DNA of 64,000 nt from an uncultured Lachnospiraceae bacterium (lineage in GTDB: Bacteria; Bacillota; Clostridia; Lachnospirales; Lachnospiraceae). The notes under the pieces are model-generated. The model searched no databases. It had not been told where the DNA came from and worked only from the letters and a program-made list of their open reading frames with translations. Positions 33,501 to 41,320 of the stretch are shown one piece after another; positions within the stretch are counted from its first letter, which is position 1, and each line of letters begins with the position of its first letter. The stretch is from NCBI GenBank assembly GCA_910578885.1, contig CAJTSH010000004.1, positions 62,001 through 126,000 on the forward strand. The letters run 5' to 3'. Both the position numbers and the translations under genes were made by a program.

Positions 33501-35039
33501 ATGCCGGATAAAGATTGTCCGGTCTGCGGCAAGCCGTTAATTAAGGACGGATTTGATATTCCGTTTGAGACGTTCCTTGGATTTAAAGGAAATAAGGAGC
33601 CGGATATTGATTTGAATTTTTCCGGTGAGTATCAGAGTAAGGCGCATAAATATACAGAAGTTATTTTTGGCGACGGACAGACCTTCCGGGCGGGGACGAT
33701 TGGCACACTGGCTGATAAAACAGCGTTCGGTTATGTGAAGAAATATTATGAGGAACGGGGCGTTCACAAGCGGAACTGTGAGATAGACCGTATCGTACAG
33801 GGGTGCGTAGGAATCCGCCGTACCACCGGGCAGCATCCGGGCGGTATCGTCGTGCTTCCGGTCGGCGAGGAAATTTATTCCTTTACGCCGATCCAGCATC
33901 CGGCGAATGATATGACAACGGATACGATTACCACGCATTTTGAGTACCATTCCATCGACCACAATCTGCTTAAGTTAGACATTCTCGGACACGACGATCC
34001 GACCATGATTCGTTTTCTGGAGGATTTGACCGGAATCAATGCGCAGAAGATTCCATTGGACGATCAGGCGGTCATGTCTCTGTTCAAGAATACAAATGCA
34101 TTGCAGGTAACGCCTGAGGACATCGGCGGCTGTAAGCTGGGCGCTCTTGGAATACCGGAGTTTGGAACGGATTTTGCGATGCAGATGTTAATTGATGCGA
34201 ATCCCCAATCTTTCTCGGATCTGATTCGGATTGCAGGACTGTCTCATGGGACGGATGTGTGGCTGGGTAACGCCCAGACCTTGATTGAAGAGGGGAAGGC
34301 AACGATTTCAACGGCAATCTGTACGCGTGACGATATTATGATCTATCTGATCGGTATGGGGCTTGACAGTGAAGAATCCTTTACGATTATGGAGTCTGTA
34401 CGAAAGGGCAAGGGCTTAAAGCCGGAGTGGGAAGAGGAAATGACTGCGCATGGCGTGCCCGACTGGTATATCTGGTCTTGTAAAAAAATTAAGTATATGT
34501 TCCCCAAAGCGCATGCGGCGGCATACGTAATGATGGCATGGCGGATTGCCTACTGCAAAGTGTTTTATCCCTTGGCATATTATGCGGCGTTCTTCTCGAT
34601 TCGCGCGACGGGCTTTAGCTATGAGCTGATGTGTCAGGGCAGGGAGAAGTTAGAATATTTTATGCGGGATTATGAAAAGCGGAAGGATACGCTCTCCAAA
34701 AAAGAGCAGGATACTTACCGGGATATGCGGATTGTGCAGGAGATGTATGCAAGAGGCTACGAATTTTTACCATTGGACTTGTATACGGCTCAGGCGCAGC
34801 GGTTCCAGATTATTGACGGCAAGTTAATGCCTGCGCTCGGCACGATTGAAGGCTTGGGCGGAAAGGCGGCGGACGCCGTCGTAGAGGCGGCGAAGGACGG
34901 ACCGTTTCTTTCAAAGGACGATTTTAGGCAGCGGACGAAAGTAAGTAAGACGGTCATAGATCTGATGGGAGACATGGGGATCTTCGGAGACTTGCCGGAA
35001 TCGAACCAGCTCTCTTTATTTGATAGTTTTGCGGTTTAA
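30513..35039 (+). CDS. polC: DNA polymerase III, PolC type
   Basis: A 1508-residue replicative polymerase of low-GC Gram-positives. Order of domains: N-terminal domains (residues 1-220), an Ala/Ser/Gly-rich linker (about 205-255), an OB fold (about 285-385), a PHP domain starting at HCHTKMSDMDG (about 395), and an inserted 3'-5' proofreading exonuclease with VFDLETTG (about 485), then YDFTIVDTVALARML and the HRAVDDAACTA motif. The rest of PHP and the class C polymerase core follow, with GSRGSVGSSF and the PDIDLNF catalytic aspartates (about 1030). A zinc-binding cysteine cluster (CEEC...CPVC, about 970-1010) is present. Length is normal. It overlaps ispG by 8 bases and closes the growth operon that began at pyrH. 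Confidence 0.98.
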   Translation: MAKLFFEVFPTLNLRGEIHNLMEEVEVVKVTSNRAKDAIKVYIESNRLIEKPQIFFIENEIMKQLFPDRGITVKIMEKFNLSMQYTPERLMDIYRDSILEELRAYSLLLYNLFRCAGMKFDREDHMILLLEDSIVSQNRSDELIDILEKVICERCGLKLMIEPEYEEAKTSRHIKNADIQMQQEVQNIVRLAAVHKGEENDDLDAGTPGAGENQAAQAKGASGARGSASAAKTTSKSKSPAASSGSGSVGGGRDFKGNGSYGRRDFYKKSDNPDVIYGRDFEDEVIPIETIVGEMGEVAIRGQILSLDTREIRNEKTIVILSMTDFTDTIVLKIFTRNENLTDILDGLKKGAFIKVKGVTTIDKFDSELTIGSIVGIKKIPDFTSVRMDNSPEKRVELHCHTKMSDMDGVSDVQDIIKRAAAWGHKAIAITDHGAIQAFPIANHTSLPEGQNIKIIYGVEAYLVDDLKDIAENSKNQSLNDSYVVFDLETTGFSPLINKIIEIGAVKVVNGTITERFSTFVNPQVPIPFHIENLTSIRDDMVMDAPVIEEILPKFMEFCEGCVMVAHNADFDMSFIKHNCDLQGISYDFTIVDTVALARMLLPNLNRFKLDTVAKAVNVPLGFHHRAVDDAACTADIFVKFIEMLGERGIKDLDGINAEGHVTNSMVKKMPTYHAIILAANEIGRVNLYRLVSLSHLTYYQKRPRIPKSEFVKYREGLLLGSACEAGELYQAILQGRPQEEIVRLVKFYDYLEIQPLGNNSFMLREEKYPVSSVEELQDINRRICKLGEDFHKMVVATCDVHFLDPEDEVYRRIILAGNGFKDADEQAPLYLRTTEEMLKEFDYLGSDKAHEVVITNPNRIADICERISPVRPDKCPPVIENSDQMLRDICYNKAHEMYGEELPGIVYERLERELNSIISNGYAVMYIIAQKLVWKSNEDGYLVGSRGSVGSSFVATMSGVTEVNPLSPHYYCEECHYSDFDSPEVKKYAGASGCDMPDKDCPVCGKPLIKDGFDIPFETFLGFKGNKEPDIDLNFSGEYQSKAHKYTEVIFGDGQTFRAGTIGTLADKTAFGYVKKYYEERGVHKRNCEIDRIVQGCVGIRRTTGQHPGGIVVLPVGEEIYSFTPIQHPANDMTTDTITTHFEYHSIDHNLLKLDILGHDDPTMIRFLEDLTGINAQKIPLDDQAVMSLFKNTNALQVTPEDIGGCKLGALGIPEFGTDFAMQMLIDANPQSFSDLIRIAGLSHGTDVWLGNAQTLIEEGKATISTAICTRDDIMIYLIGMGLDSEESFTIMESVRKGKGLKPEWEEEMTAHGVPDWYIWSCKKIKYMFPKAHAAAYVMMAWRIAYCKVFYPLAYYAAFFSIRATGFSYELMCQGREKLEYFMRDYEKRKDTLSKKEQDTYRDMRIVQEMYARGYEFLPLDLYTAQAQRFQIIDGKLMPALGTIEGLGGKAADAVVEAAKDGPFLSKDDFRQRTKVSKTVIDLMGDMGIFGDLPESNQLSLFDSFAV

Positions 35040-35061
35040 AGGATAAGAAAAGGAGGACAAT

Positions 35062-35907
35062 ATGAACGAAGTATATGAGAAATTAGTGAGGTGCTATGAA
35101 AGTGTAAAAGACAGGATTCCATTTACGCCGAAGGTCGCTTTAATTTTAGGATCTGGTCTAGGGGACTATGCGGATGATATTAAGGTGGAGGCGGTACTGG
35201 ATTACCATGAGATAGAAGGGTTTCCGGTATCAACGGTTCAGGGGCATAAGGGCAGGTTTATTTTCGGTTATGTGGGTGAGGTTCCGGTAGTATGTATGCA
35301 GGGGAGGGTACATTACTATGAGGGTTATTCCATGACGGATGTGGTATTGCCTACAAGGCTGATGAAGCTCATGGGAGCAGAGGTTTTATTCCTCACCAAT
35401 GCATCCGGCGGTATCAAGCAGGGCTTTCAAGCAGGAGATTTCATGATGATTACCGGACAGATTGCAAACTTTGTTCCGTCTCCGCTGATAGGGGCAAATA
35501 TTGACGAGCTTGGGACGCGTTTCCCGGATATGAGCCATATCTATGATGAGGATTTGCAGACCGTCATCAAAAAAGCTGCGCTTGAAAATGATATTCCGCT
35601 GAAAGAAGGCGTCTATATCCAGCTTACGGGACCGAATTACGAGTCGCCGCAGGAAATCAATATGTGCCGAGTATTGGGAGCCGATGCAGTCGGGATGAGT
35701 ACCGCCTGCGAAGCGATTGCCGCAAATCATATGGGAATGAAAATCTGCGGCATTTCCTGTATTTCTAATCTGGCTGCCGGGATTGCGCCGACTCCTCTGA
35801 CACATGCGGAGATTCAGGAGACGGCAGATAAGGTCGCGCCGCAGTTCAAGAAGCTTGTGACAGAGTCGATTCTTAAAATTGGTGCAATGCTTGCGGAGGA
35901 AATGTGA
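35062..35907 (+). CDS. punA: Purine-nucleoside phosphorylase (trimeric, PNP-I)
   Basis: A 281-residue trimeric-type PNP, which cleaves inosine/guanosine and deoxy forms with phosphate to the free base and (deoxy)ribose-1-phosphate. Seen: LILGSGLGDYAD (phosphate loop), the MQGRVHYYEGY segment, LTNASGGI, and the base-binding region with TGPNYESPQEINMCR...GADAVGMST. The pentose-1-phosphate product is the substrate of DeoB, encoded at 49959-51113. An AAGGAGG site precedes the ATG. Its stop codon overlaps the next gene's start by one base, so it heads the LURP-one/DUF4026 run. The symbol punA is used for this family in Firmicutes. Confidence 0.95.
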   Translation: MNEVYEKLVRCYESVKDRIPFTPKVALILGSGLGDYADDIKVEAVLDYHEIEGFPVSTVQGHKGRFIFGYVGEVPVVCMQGRVHYYEGYSMTDVVLPTRLMKLMGAEVLFLTNASGGIKQGFQAGDFMMITGQIANFVPSPLIGANIDELGTRFPDMSHIYDEDLQTVIKKAALENDIPLKEGVYIQLTGPNYESPQEINMCRVLGADAVGMSTACEAIAANHMGMKICGISCISNLAAGIAPTPLTHAEIQETADKVAPQFKKLVTESILKIGAMLAEEM

Positions 35908-36380
35908 TGCAGCTCTTGATTAAACAAAGGGTATTTTCATGGACGGACTCTTATGATATTTATGATGAAAACGGAGAGGCAAAATATTTTGTGAAAGCAG
36001 AGTTTTTCACGTTGGGACATCAATTGCATGTCTATGACAGGAATCAGAATGAAATCGGCGTTATCAGACAGCGGCTTTGGACCCTCCTTCCTGTATTTGA
36101 CATTGAAATCAGCGGAAGAAGAGTTGGCAGTATTCAGAAAAGATTTGCTCTTTTTCATCCGAAGTATGAGGTGGATTACAATGGCTGGCGTGTGGAAGGA
36201 GATTTCCTCGGGTGGGAGTATGATGTGTATGATGGGTGCAGCGTGGCATGCCATATTTCCAAGCAGCTTCTGCACTGGGGAGATACGTATGTAATTGATT
36301 TCCAGAATCCGGCAGATGAATTGCAGGGGCTTCTGCTGGTAATCGCTATTGATGCGGCAAATTGTTCAGACGGGAAATGA
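35907..36380 (+). CDS. LURP-one-related (tubby-like fold) protein
   Basis: A 157-residue member of the LURP-one-related family, a tubby-like beta-barrel related to phospholipid scramblases. The pattern is clear: an N-terminal FSWTDSYDIYDENGEAKYFVKAEFF strand pair (cited here as DSYDIYDENG...YFVK), HQLHVYD, then EIGVIRQRLWTLLPVFDI and a C-terminal DTYVIDF. The function of bacterial members is not known. ATG 35907 overlaps the PNP stop and follows GCGGAGGAA; GTG 35904 is an alternative. DUF4026 follows after 13 bases, so translation is probably linked to nucleoside phosphorolysis only by operon membership. Confidence 0.85.
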   Translation: MQLLIKQRVFSWTDSYDIYDENGEAKYFVKAEFFTLGHQLHVYDRNQNEIGVIRQRLWTLLPVFDIEISGRRVGSIQKRFALFHPKYEVDYNGWRVEGDFLGWEYDVYDGCSVACHISKQLLHWGDTYVIDFQNPADELQGLLLVIAIDAANCSDGK

Positions 36381-36393
36381 GAAGGAGGAGCGT

Positions 36394-37623
36394 ATGAAAG
36401 CAAGATCATATATGATAGCAATACCAAAAAACGAGCAGGATATCAAGGACATTGCGGGAATGTTTAAACGTTTGTCAGAGACCAGAGGAATCGAACTGCT
36501 CTCCCATAAGTTTGAAGAAACCTTAGAGCTTGAGCTGGAAGTGGATGGGAGTAAATATGATGTCCAGGCAGCGCCGCTTGAGCTTGAAATTCCCGAAATG
36601 TATCGGATTCAGCATTTTTTCCCAGATGTGGATATTGAGGCGGTAGAAAATGCGAGAATCGGGCTTGAGCTTAATATGGAGTTCGGGGAGGATGCATTGA
36701 AGTCATATCACGCACAGTTGAAAATGATTCATGCACTGATGCCTGAGGCGGTAGCGGTGATTGATGACAGTTCAGAAAAAATACTCTCAGGCAGGTGGGT
36801 AAAATTGGCGGCAGAGTCCAGCGTTCCGCCGGCGCCGAGATATATCTATACCGTGCAGGCGGTCTCGGGGGAAGAAGACTGTGTCTGGCTGCACAGCCAC
36901 GGACTGAACCGCTGCGGACTGCCGGAGCTGGAAATTTTAAATTCGACAAAGGAGACGTATCAGTCGCACTACAATGTCATTGAGACGCTGGCGAACCGGA
37001 TGTTAGAAATGGAAGAACCGTTAGAACCGAAGGAACCGTTGTTTCTGGCGAGAATGACAGAGGAAATTCCGATGGTTGTCACATTGGTCGAATGGCAGGA
37101 GGCGGTGGAATATTATCCGGAGGATATGCTTGGCGGAAAGGCTGACAGAGAGGAGAGCCACAATGAGAATACCTGCGCAATCTTTGTCTATGCCGCTTAT
37201 GAGGATGTGGAGAAGCAGAATTATACGCCAGTCTGCATATTTGACGAATATATGGAGGGTAATCCTCTCTATATGATTTCTACGGAAGAGACAGAGCGGA
37301 TGAAAAAGCTGGCGCGAGAGCGGTTGGACTATATGCTTCGCGCGTTTACGGATAAAGAAAATAAAATTATAGTAAAGATAGGTCTGGAAGTAGACGAGGA
37401 ATTTAAAGATGAGCAGAATCAATGGGAGCATATCTGGTTCGAGCTGCTTGAGCCGATGGAAGGAAGACTGAAATGCAGGCTGACACAAGAACCTTATTAT
37501 GTAAAGGATATGCACGAGGGAAGCGAGGGGATTTATCCCTTTGAGCAGATTACGGACTGGCTTATTTTTACGAAAGAACGCAGGATTTCAGCAGATGATG
37601 TGTATCTGTTGGATTTAGAGTAG
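36394..37623 (+). CDS. DUF4026 family protein
   Basis: A 409-residue acidic cytoplasmic protein of the DUF4026 family; it has no signal peptide or membrane segment. The N-terminus MKARSYMIAIPKNEQDI and the segment around PRYIYTVQAVSGEEDCVWLHSHGLNRCG (about residues 145-173) are typical of the family. It has alpha/beta character without a visible catalytic motif apart from the HSHG stretch, which could bind a metal but is unproven. ATG 36394 with AAGGAGGAG is the clear start. It sits in the PNP-LURP-DUF4026 run, and a 76-residue protein follows after 19 bases. The function is unknown. Confidence 0.82.
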   Translation: MKARSYMIAIPKNEQDIKDIAGMFKRLSETRGIELLSHKFEETLELELEVDGSKYDVQAAPLELEIPEMYRIQHFFPDVDIEAVENARIGLELNMEFGEDALKSYHAQLKMIHALMPEAVAVIDDSSEKILSGRWVKLAAESSVPPAPRYIYTVQAVSGEEDCVWLHSHGLNRCGLPELEILNSTKETYQSHYNVIETLANRMLEMEEPLEPKEPLFLARMTEEIPMVVTLVEWQEAVEYYPEDMLGGKADREESHNENTCAIFVYAAYEDVEKQNYTPVCIFDEYMEGNPLYMISTEETERMKKLARERLDYMLRAFTDKENKIIVKIGLEVDEEFKDEQNQWEHIWFELLEPMEGRLKCRLTQEPYYVKDMHEGSEGIYPFEQITDWLIFTKERRISADDVYLLDLE

Positions 37624-37642
37624 AGGGAAGGAAGAAAGATTT

Positions 37643-37873
37643 ATGATGAATCCGGCATCGATTATGAAAATCATGAATGCAAAAAATAAATTTACAACGA
37701 ACCATCCGAAATTCACGGCATTTTTGAGCACGGTGTTTGCAAATGGAATTGAAGAGGGGACTGTGATTGAAATGACAGTGACAAAACCGGGGGAAGTTCC
37801 AGTGACAACAAATATCCGGGTACAGCAGTCGGATCTGGAGCTGCTGCAGGAGCTGCGGGAACTGGTAAAATAG
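37643..37873 (+). CDS. Small conserved-looking hypothetical protein
   Basis: A 76-residue cytoplasmic protein; I do not recognise a named family. It starts MMNPASIMKIMNAKNKFTT and contains a helical NHPKFTAFLSTVF segment, a beta-like VIEMTVTKP stretch and a charged C-terminal helix (LELLQELRELVK). A GGAAGG site precedes the ATG. It lies 19 bases after DUF4026 and 36 bases before the DUF3990 gene. Its small size and its place in the run suggest a partner or accessory role, but this is inference. Confidence 0.75.
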   Translation: MMNPASIMKIMNAKNKFTTNHPKFTAFLSTVFANGIEEGTVIEMTVTKPGEVPVTTNIRVQQSDLELLQELRELVK

Positions 37874-37909
37874 GGATGTACGGGAATCTATTAGGCAAAG
37901 GAGCAGAGT

Positions 37910-38374
37910 ATGGGCAAGATGACAGTGTATCATGGTAGTTATACTCTTGTAAAAAGACCTGAAATCATTGTGGGCAGAAATACGAAAGATTTTGGAAATG
38001 GGTTTTATTGTACAATTATAAAAGAACAGGCAGAACGTTGGGCAAAACGCTATGAGACCCCGTGTGTAAATATTTATACCGTCCGTCTGGATACATCTTT
38101 AAAGATTTTGGAGTTTAAGGAAATGACAGAGGAGTGGCTGAATTTTATTATTTCCTGCCGGCATGGAGAAAATCATAGTTATGACATTGTTATCGGTGCA
38201 ATGGCAAATGACCAGATTTATAATTTTATTGCGGATTATATAGAGGGAATTATTACCAGAGAACAATTCTGGAGTATGGCAAGATTCAAATATCCAACCC
38301 ATCAAATCAACTTCTGCACGAAGGAGGCGCTGAAATGCCTGGAATTTCGTACCTGTGAGGAGGTGGCTCTGTGA
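37910..38374 (+). CDS. DUF3990 protein, ADP-ribosyltransferase-like
   Basis: A 154-residue DUF3990 protein. The family is thought to have an ADP-ribosyltransferase-like fold. Here the motif-like features are YHGSYTLVKRPEI near the N-terminus (candidate NAD-contacting His-Gly-Ser), DFGNGFYCTIIKEQAERWAKR (about residues 24-44, the GxGFYxT block), and an acidic C-terminal part with several candidate glutamates. Catalysis has not been proved. The last four bases overlap the start of a DUF3791-like gene. This arrangement recalls toxin-antitoxin or effector-partner pairs. A GGAGCAGAG-type site precedes the ATG. It is cytoplasmic by prediction. Confidence 0.82.
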   Translation: MGKMTVYHGSYTLVKRPEIIVGRNTKDFGNGFYCTIIKEQAERWAKRYETPCVNIYTVRLDTSLKILEFKEMTEEWLNFIISCRHGENHSYDIVIGAMANDQIYNFIADYIEGIITREQFWSMARFKYPTHQINFCTKEALKCLEFRTCEEVAL

Positions 38375-38826
38375 TTGGAAGAGAGGATAAAAAATCAAAT
38401 GATTTATTTTTCACATGCAGTTTGATTGAGTATATTGCCAGAAAGACGAAGAACCACAGGAGTACGGTAGCAAATGCATTAGGAAAAAAGCGTTTAGAGA
38501 AGATTTATGATTTGGCAGATGTTTACCATAGTGACAATATCGAAAGTGTAAGTGATGATTTCATTGAACAGGCAGGGATTGCGGAAGGGGATTTTGATAA
38601 TGTAGGGGCGGCTAAATTTGCTGTTCCGTCCCATTGGGATATTGGGAAGGTATATAAGAGACTGGTTCTGGGTATTTCCAAAGAGAAGGGGATTCCGGTG
38701 ATTGATGCTTTGCTGGAGGCGTATAATTCCTTTGTGAGTGAAAAGATTGATGACTATAACAGCAGTTTTTTCTACGAAAACCCTCAGAATATCTTGCTTG
38801 CACATTTGACCGGGAAAATCGAATAG
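38371..38826 (+). CDS. DUF3791-like protein, partner of the DUF3990 gene
   Basis: A 151-residue protein. The first about 60 residues resemble DUF3791 (FFTCSLIEYIARKTKNH, then LEKIYDLADVYHSDNIES). The C-terminal part (about 90-151) has WDIGKVYKRLVLGI and KIDDYNSSFFYENP, a block I recall from proteins found beside DUF3990. The GTG at 38371 overlaps the DUF3990 TGA (GTGA) and has an excellent GAGGAGGTGG site upstream, so the two are translated together. It may neutralise or assist the DUF3990 protein; the sequence alone does not decide. Confidence 0.75.
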   Translation: MIGREDKKSNDLFFTCSLIEYIARKTKNHRSTVANALGKKRLEKIYDLADVYHSDNIESVSDDFIEQAGIAEGDFDNVGAAKFAVPSHWDIGKVYKRLVLGISKEKGIPVIDALLEAYNSFVSEKIDDYNSSFFYENPQNILLAHLTGKIE

Positions 38827-38868
38827 GCGATAAAACGGAAATCGAAAAGGATAGAAAAGGAGCACACC

Positions 38869-40173
38869 ATGAACATAAGATTTTACAATGCGAAAATATT
38901 AAAGCTGGGAGACCACCGCAAGTTTACTATCGAAGAGGGAGAACTCTGGGTGAAAGGCGACAGCATCTGTTATATTGGAGACGGTACAGATATTGACAAG
39001 GTATTTGCGAATCCGGTGGACGCTGTAATCCTCTGGGACAGAGAAATTGATGTAGAAGGGAATCTGCTGATGCCGGGCTTTAAAAATGCCCATACCCATA
39101 CGGCTATGACCTTCCTTCGTTCTTATGCAGATGATTTACCCTTACAGGACTGGCTGTTTCAGCAGGTATTTCCAAGGGAGGATCAGCTTGCGCCGGAGGA
39201 TGTTTATTTTCTGGATATTCTGGGAATTATGGAATATCTGACCAGCGGAATCACCTCCAACTTCGATATGTACTTCTTCCCGCCCCAGAATGCGAAGGCG
39301 TCGGTAGACTGCGGCTTCCGTACCGTACAGACCAGCGGATTAAATAATTTCGGCGGAACGGTGGAACTATTAGAAGAGAACTATCGCATCGTAAATGAAA
39401 TGAGCGACCTATCCAGCTTTCTCATTGGATTCCATGCAGAGTATACCACATCAAAGGAGTTAATGGAGGGCGTGGCAAAATTAGCGCAGAAAGTGAAGTC
39501 TCCAGTGTGGCTGCACAATGCAGAGACGAAGAAGGAAGTGGACGAATGTAAGGAGCGTTGGGGCATGACGCCTACCCAATTGACGGACAGTCTTGGGATG
39601 TATGAGTATGGCGGAGGCGGCTATCACTGTGTCTGGTTTGAGGATGCAGATTTTGAAATCTATAAAAAACGCAGTCTGATTGCCGTAACAAATCCGGCTT
39701 CTAATTTGAAGCTTGCCAGCGGAATCGCGCCGGTGAAGCGTTTTGTGGACGAGGGAATTGAACTGGCAATCGGAACGGATGGAGCGGCAAGCAACAACTG
39801 TCTGGATATGTTCCGGGAGATGTTCCTGACTACTGCGCTTGCAAAGGTAAGAGAGAATGACGCTTCCTGTATTCCGGCAGATGAAGTGCTCTATATGGCA
39901 ACTGCGGGCGGAGCTCATGCGATGGGACTTACTGACTGTGACAGTCTTGCGGTGGGAAAGAAGGCGGATTTAATTTTGCTCGATTTACAGCAGCCAAATA
40001 TGCAGCCGGAGAATAATATTATCAAAAATATTGTCTACAGCGGCAGTAAGCAGAACGTGAAGCTTACGATGGTAAACGGCAAGGTTCTCTATGAGGATGG
40101 GAAGTTTGATATTGGTTTTGCACCGAAGGAGATTTACCGCAGGGCAAATGAGATTATCGGCAGAATGAAATAG
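38869..40173 (+). CDS. Amidohydrolase, 5'-methylthioadenosine/S-adenosylhomocysteine deaminase-like
   Basis: A 434-residue amidohydrolase of the MtaD/SsnA branch. The metal-binding HTH motif is in NAHTHTAMTFLRSYADDL (about residues 77-94). Other ligands are in FHAEYT, WLHNAETK and the IGTDGAASNN segment (about 302-311, the conserved Asp). Such enzymes deaminate adenosine-like nucleosides (MTA, SAH) or related bases; the exact substrate cannot be called. An AAAAGGAG site precedes the ATG. With PNP upstream, it fits purine-nucleoside salvage, though three to four unrelated genes lie between. Confidence 0.88.
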   Translation: MNIRFYNAKILKLGDHRKFTIEEGELWVKGDSICYIGDGTDIDKVFANPVDAVILWDREIDVEGNLLMPGFKNAHTHTAMTFLRSYADDLPLQDWLFQQVFPREDQLAPEDVYFLDILGIMEYLTSGITSNFDMYFFPPQNAKASVDCGFRTVQTSGLNNFGGTVELLEENYRIVNEMSDLSSFLIGFHAEYTTSKELMEGVAKLAQKVKSPVWLHNAETKKEVDECKERWGMTPTQLTDSLGMYEYGGGGYHCVWFEDADFEIYKKRSLIAVTNPASNLKLASGIAPVKRFVDEGIELAIGTDGAASNNCLDMFREMFLTTALAKVRENDASCIPADEVLYMATAGGAHAMGLTDCDSLAVGKKADLILLDLQQPNMQPENNIIKNIVYSGSKQNVKLTMVNGKVLYEDGKFDIGFAPKEIYRRANEIIGRMK

Positions 40174-40192
40174 AGACTGTCAATATCGCCCC

Positions 40193-40214
40193 GAACCGTT
40201 ACTATGAACGGTTC
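40193..40214 (+). other. Hairpin between the amidohydrolase and MBL-fold genes
   Basis: An 8-bp perfect stem (GAACCGTT at 40193-40200 with AACGGTTC at 40207-40214) and a 6-base loop, without a T run. It may be an mRNA-processing or attenuating element. Confidence 0.45.
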
Positions 40215-40253
40215 CCAGACCGTGAATAGCAACAAGAAAGGAATAAATTTCAT

Positions 40254-41000
40254 ATGAGAGTAACATTTATACATCATAGCTGCTTTGCTGTGGAATTGGA
40301 CGATAAGGCGCTGGTCTTTGACTATTTTGGCGGGGAGCGGGTGAACGGCTATCATTTTGCCGGTAAGCTGCCGGAGTTTGACAGAGAAAAACCAGTGTAT
40401 TTCTTCGCCAGCCATAAGCATCACGATCACTTTGATCTGGATATCCTAAAGCTTACAGAACAGTATCCGAAGATTCACTATATCCTGTCAAAGGATATAA
40501 GGCTTGGCGCAAATTATCTGCTGCGCAACCAGATTCCGCTTGAGGTAAAGAAGCAGATTACCTTCGTGGCAGCGAACCAAAATTATACGGTAGATGATAT
40601 GAAAATCGAAACACTGCGCTCTACAGATGAAGGCGTTGCCTTTTCTATTGAGACGGAAAATTTGCACATCTACCACGCCGGCGACTTGCACAACTGGCGT
40701 TTTGAGGGCGCAGGGGATTTGGTCAACGGGAAGATGGAAAACGGCTATAAAGCGGCTTTGCGTCATTTGGAGGACCGGCATATCAATCTGGCATTTGTTG
40801 TCTTAGATGGAAGGCTTGGAATGTATACGAACCGAGGGCTGGATTACTTTATGCAGCATGTGAATGCAGATTATATCTTCCCGATGCATATGTGGCAGGA
40901 GTATCATCTGATTGCAGACTATAAAAAGATGTGTTCAAATGCCAGATATACCGAGAGGATTATGGATATAACAAAAGAGAATCAGGTGTTTGAATTGTAG
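40254..41000 (+). CDS. MBL-fold metallo-hydrolase (UlaG-like)
   Basis: A 248-residue metallo-beta-lactamase-fold protein. The metal motif HxHxDH appears as SHKHHDHFD (about residues 53-61). The N-terminus MRVTFIHHSCFAVELDDK and a further metal ligand in HAGDLHNW (about 139-146) match the UlaG/YtkL branch of small hydrolases. The substrate is unknown; relatives include lactonases and phosphodiesterases. An AAGAAAGGA site precedes the ATG. It is a cytoplasmic single-domain enzyme, 80 bases after the amidohydrolase. Confidence 0.87.
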   Translation: MRVTFIHHSCFAVELDDKALVFDYFGGERVNGYHFAGKLPEFDREKPVYFFASHKHHDHFDLDILKLTEQYPKIHYILSKDIRLGANYLLRNQIPLEVKKQITFVAANQNYTVDDMKIETLRSTDEGVAFSIETENLHIYHAGDLHNWRFEGAGDLVNGKMENGYKAALRHLEDRHINLAFVVLDGRLGMYTNRGLDYFMQHVNADYIFPMHMWQEYHLIADYKKMCSNARYTERIMDITKENQVFEL

Positions 41001-41126
41001 GATGTAGTTGAAAAATTGCAGGGAGTGTTCTATAATATCGGTAGTTAATTAGAACCGCATGGAAATCGAAAATTTGAAAAGAGCGGGCAGGAAATAAGGC
41101 AGAATAAAAACAAGGAGGCAATGTAT

Positions 41127-41276
41127 ATGGGAGCATTTGGTACAAGTTTTTTGTGGTATTTTGTAGAACTTTTAGTATTGGCTATAGTCGGCATTGCCGG
41201 CATATTTGCCGGAAAAGCTCTGCGTAAGCGCAAGGATGCGAAGATGGCAGCCGAAAAAATACAGGAAGAGAAATAA
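41127..41276 (+). CDS. Tiny single-span membrane protein
   Basis: A 49-residue protein. One hydrophobic segment (about residues 6-28, FLWYFVELLVLAIVGIAGIFAG) is followed by a highly charged cytoplasmic tail (ALRKRKDAKMAAEKIQEEK). ATG 41127 lies 8 bases after AAGGAGG; ATG 41121 is too close to it. No family is recognised with confidence, but small proteins of this kind occur beside alaS in Lachnospiraceae as far as I recall. It is followed, before alaS, by a weak 10-bp inverted repeat (41278-41299). Confidence 0.7.
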   Translation: MGAFGTSFLWYFVELLVLAIVGIAGIFAGKALRKRKDAKMAAEKIQEEK

Positions 41277-41320
41277 ATTGTCCAGCCAAGGCTGAACAAT
41301 AGAATTTTGGAGGAATAGTC

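Noticed and set aside
41000..41320. Possible T-box before alaS
   Set aside because: No TGG-ACCGCG-type T-box sequence or stem I motifs are present; only a short imperfect hairpin at 41278-41299.
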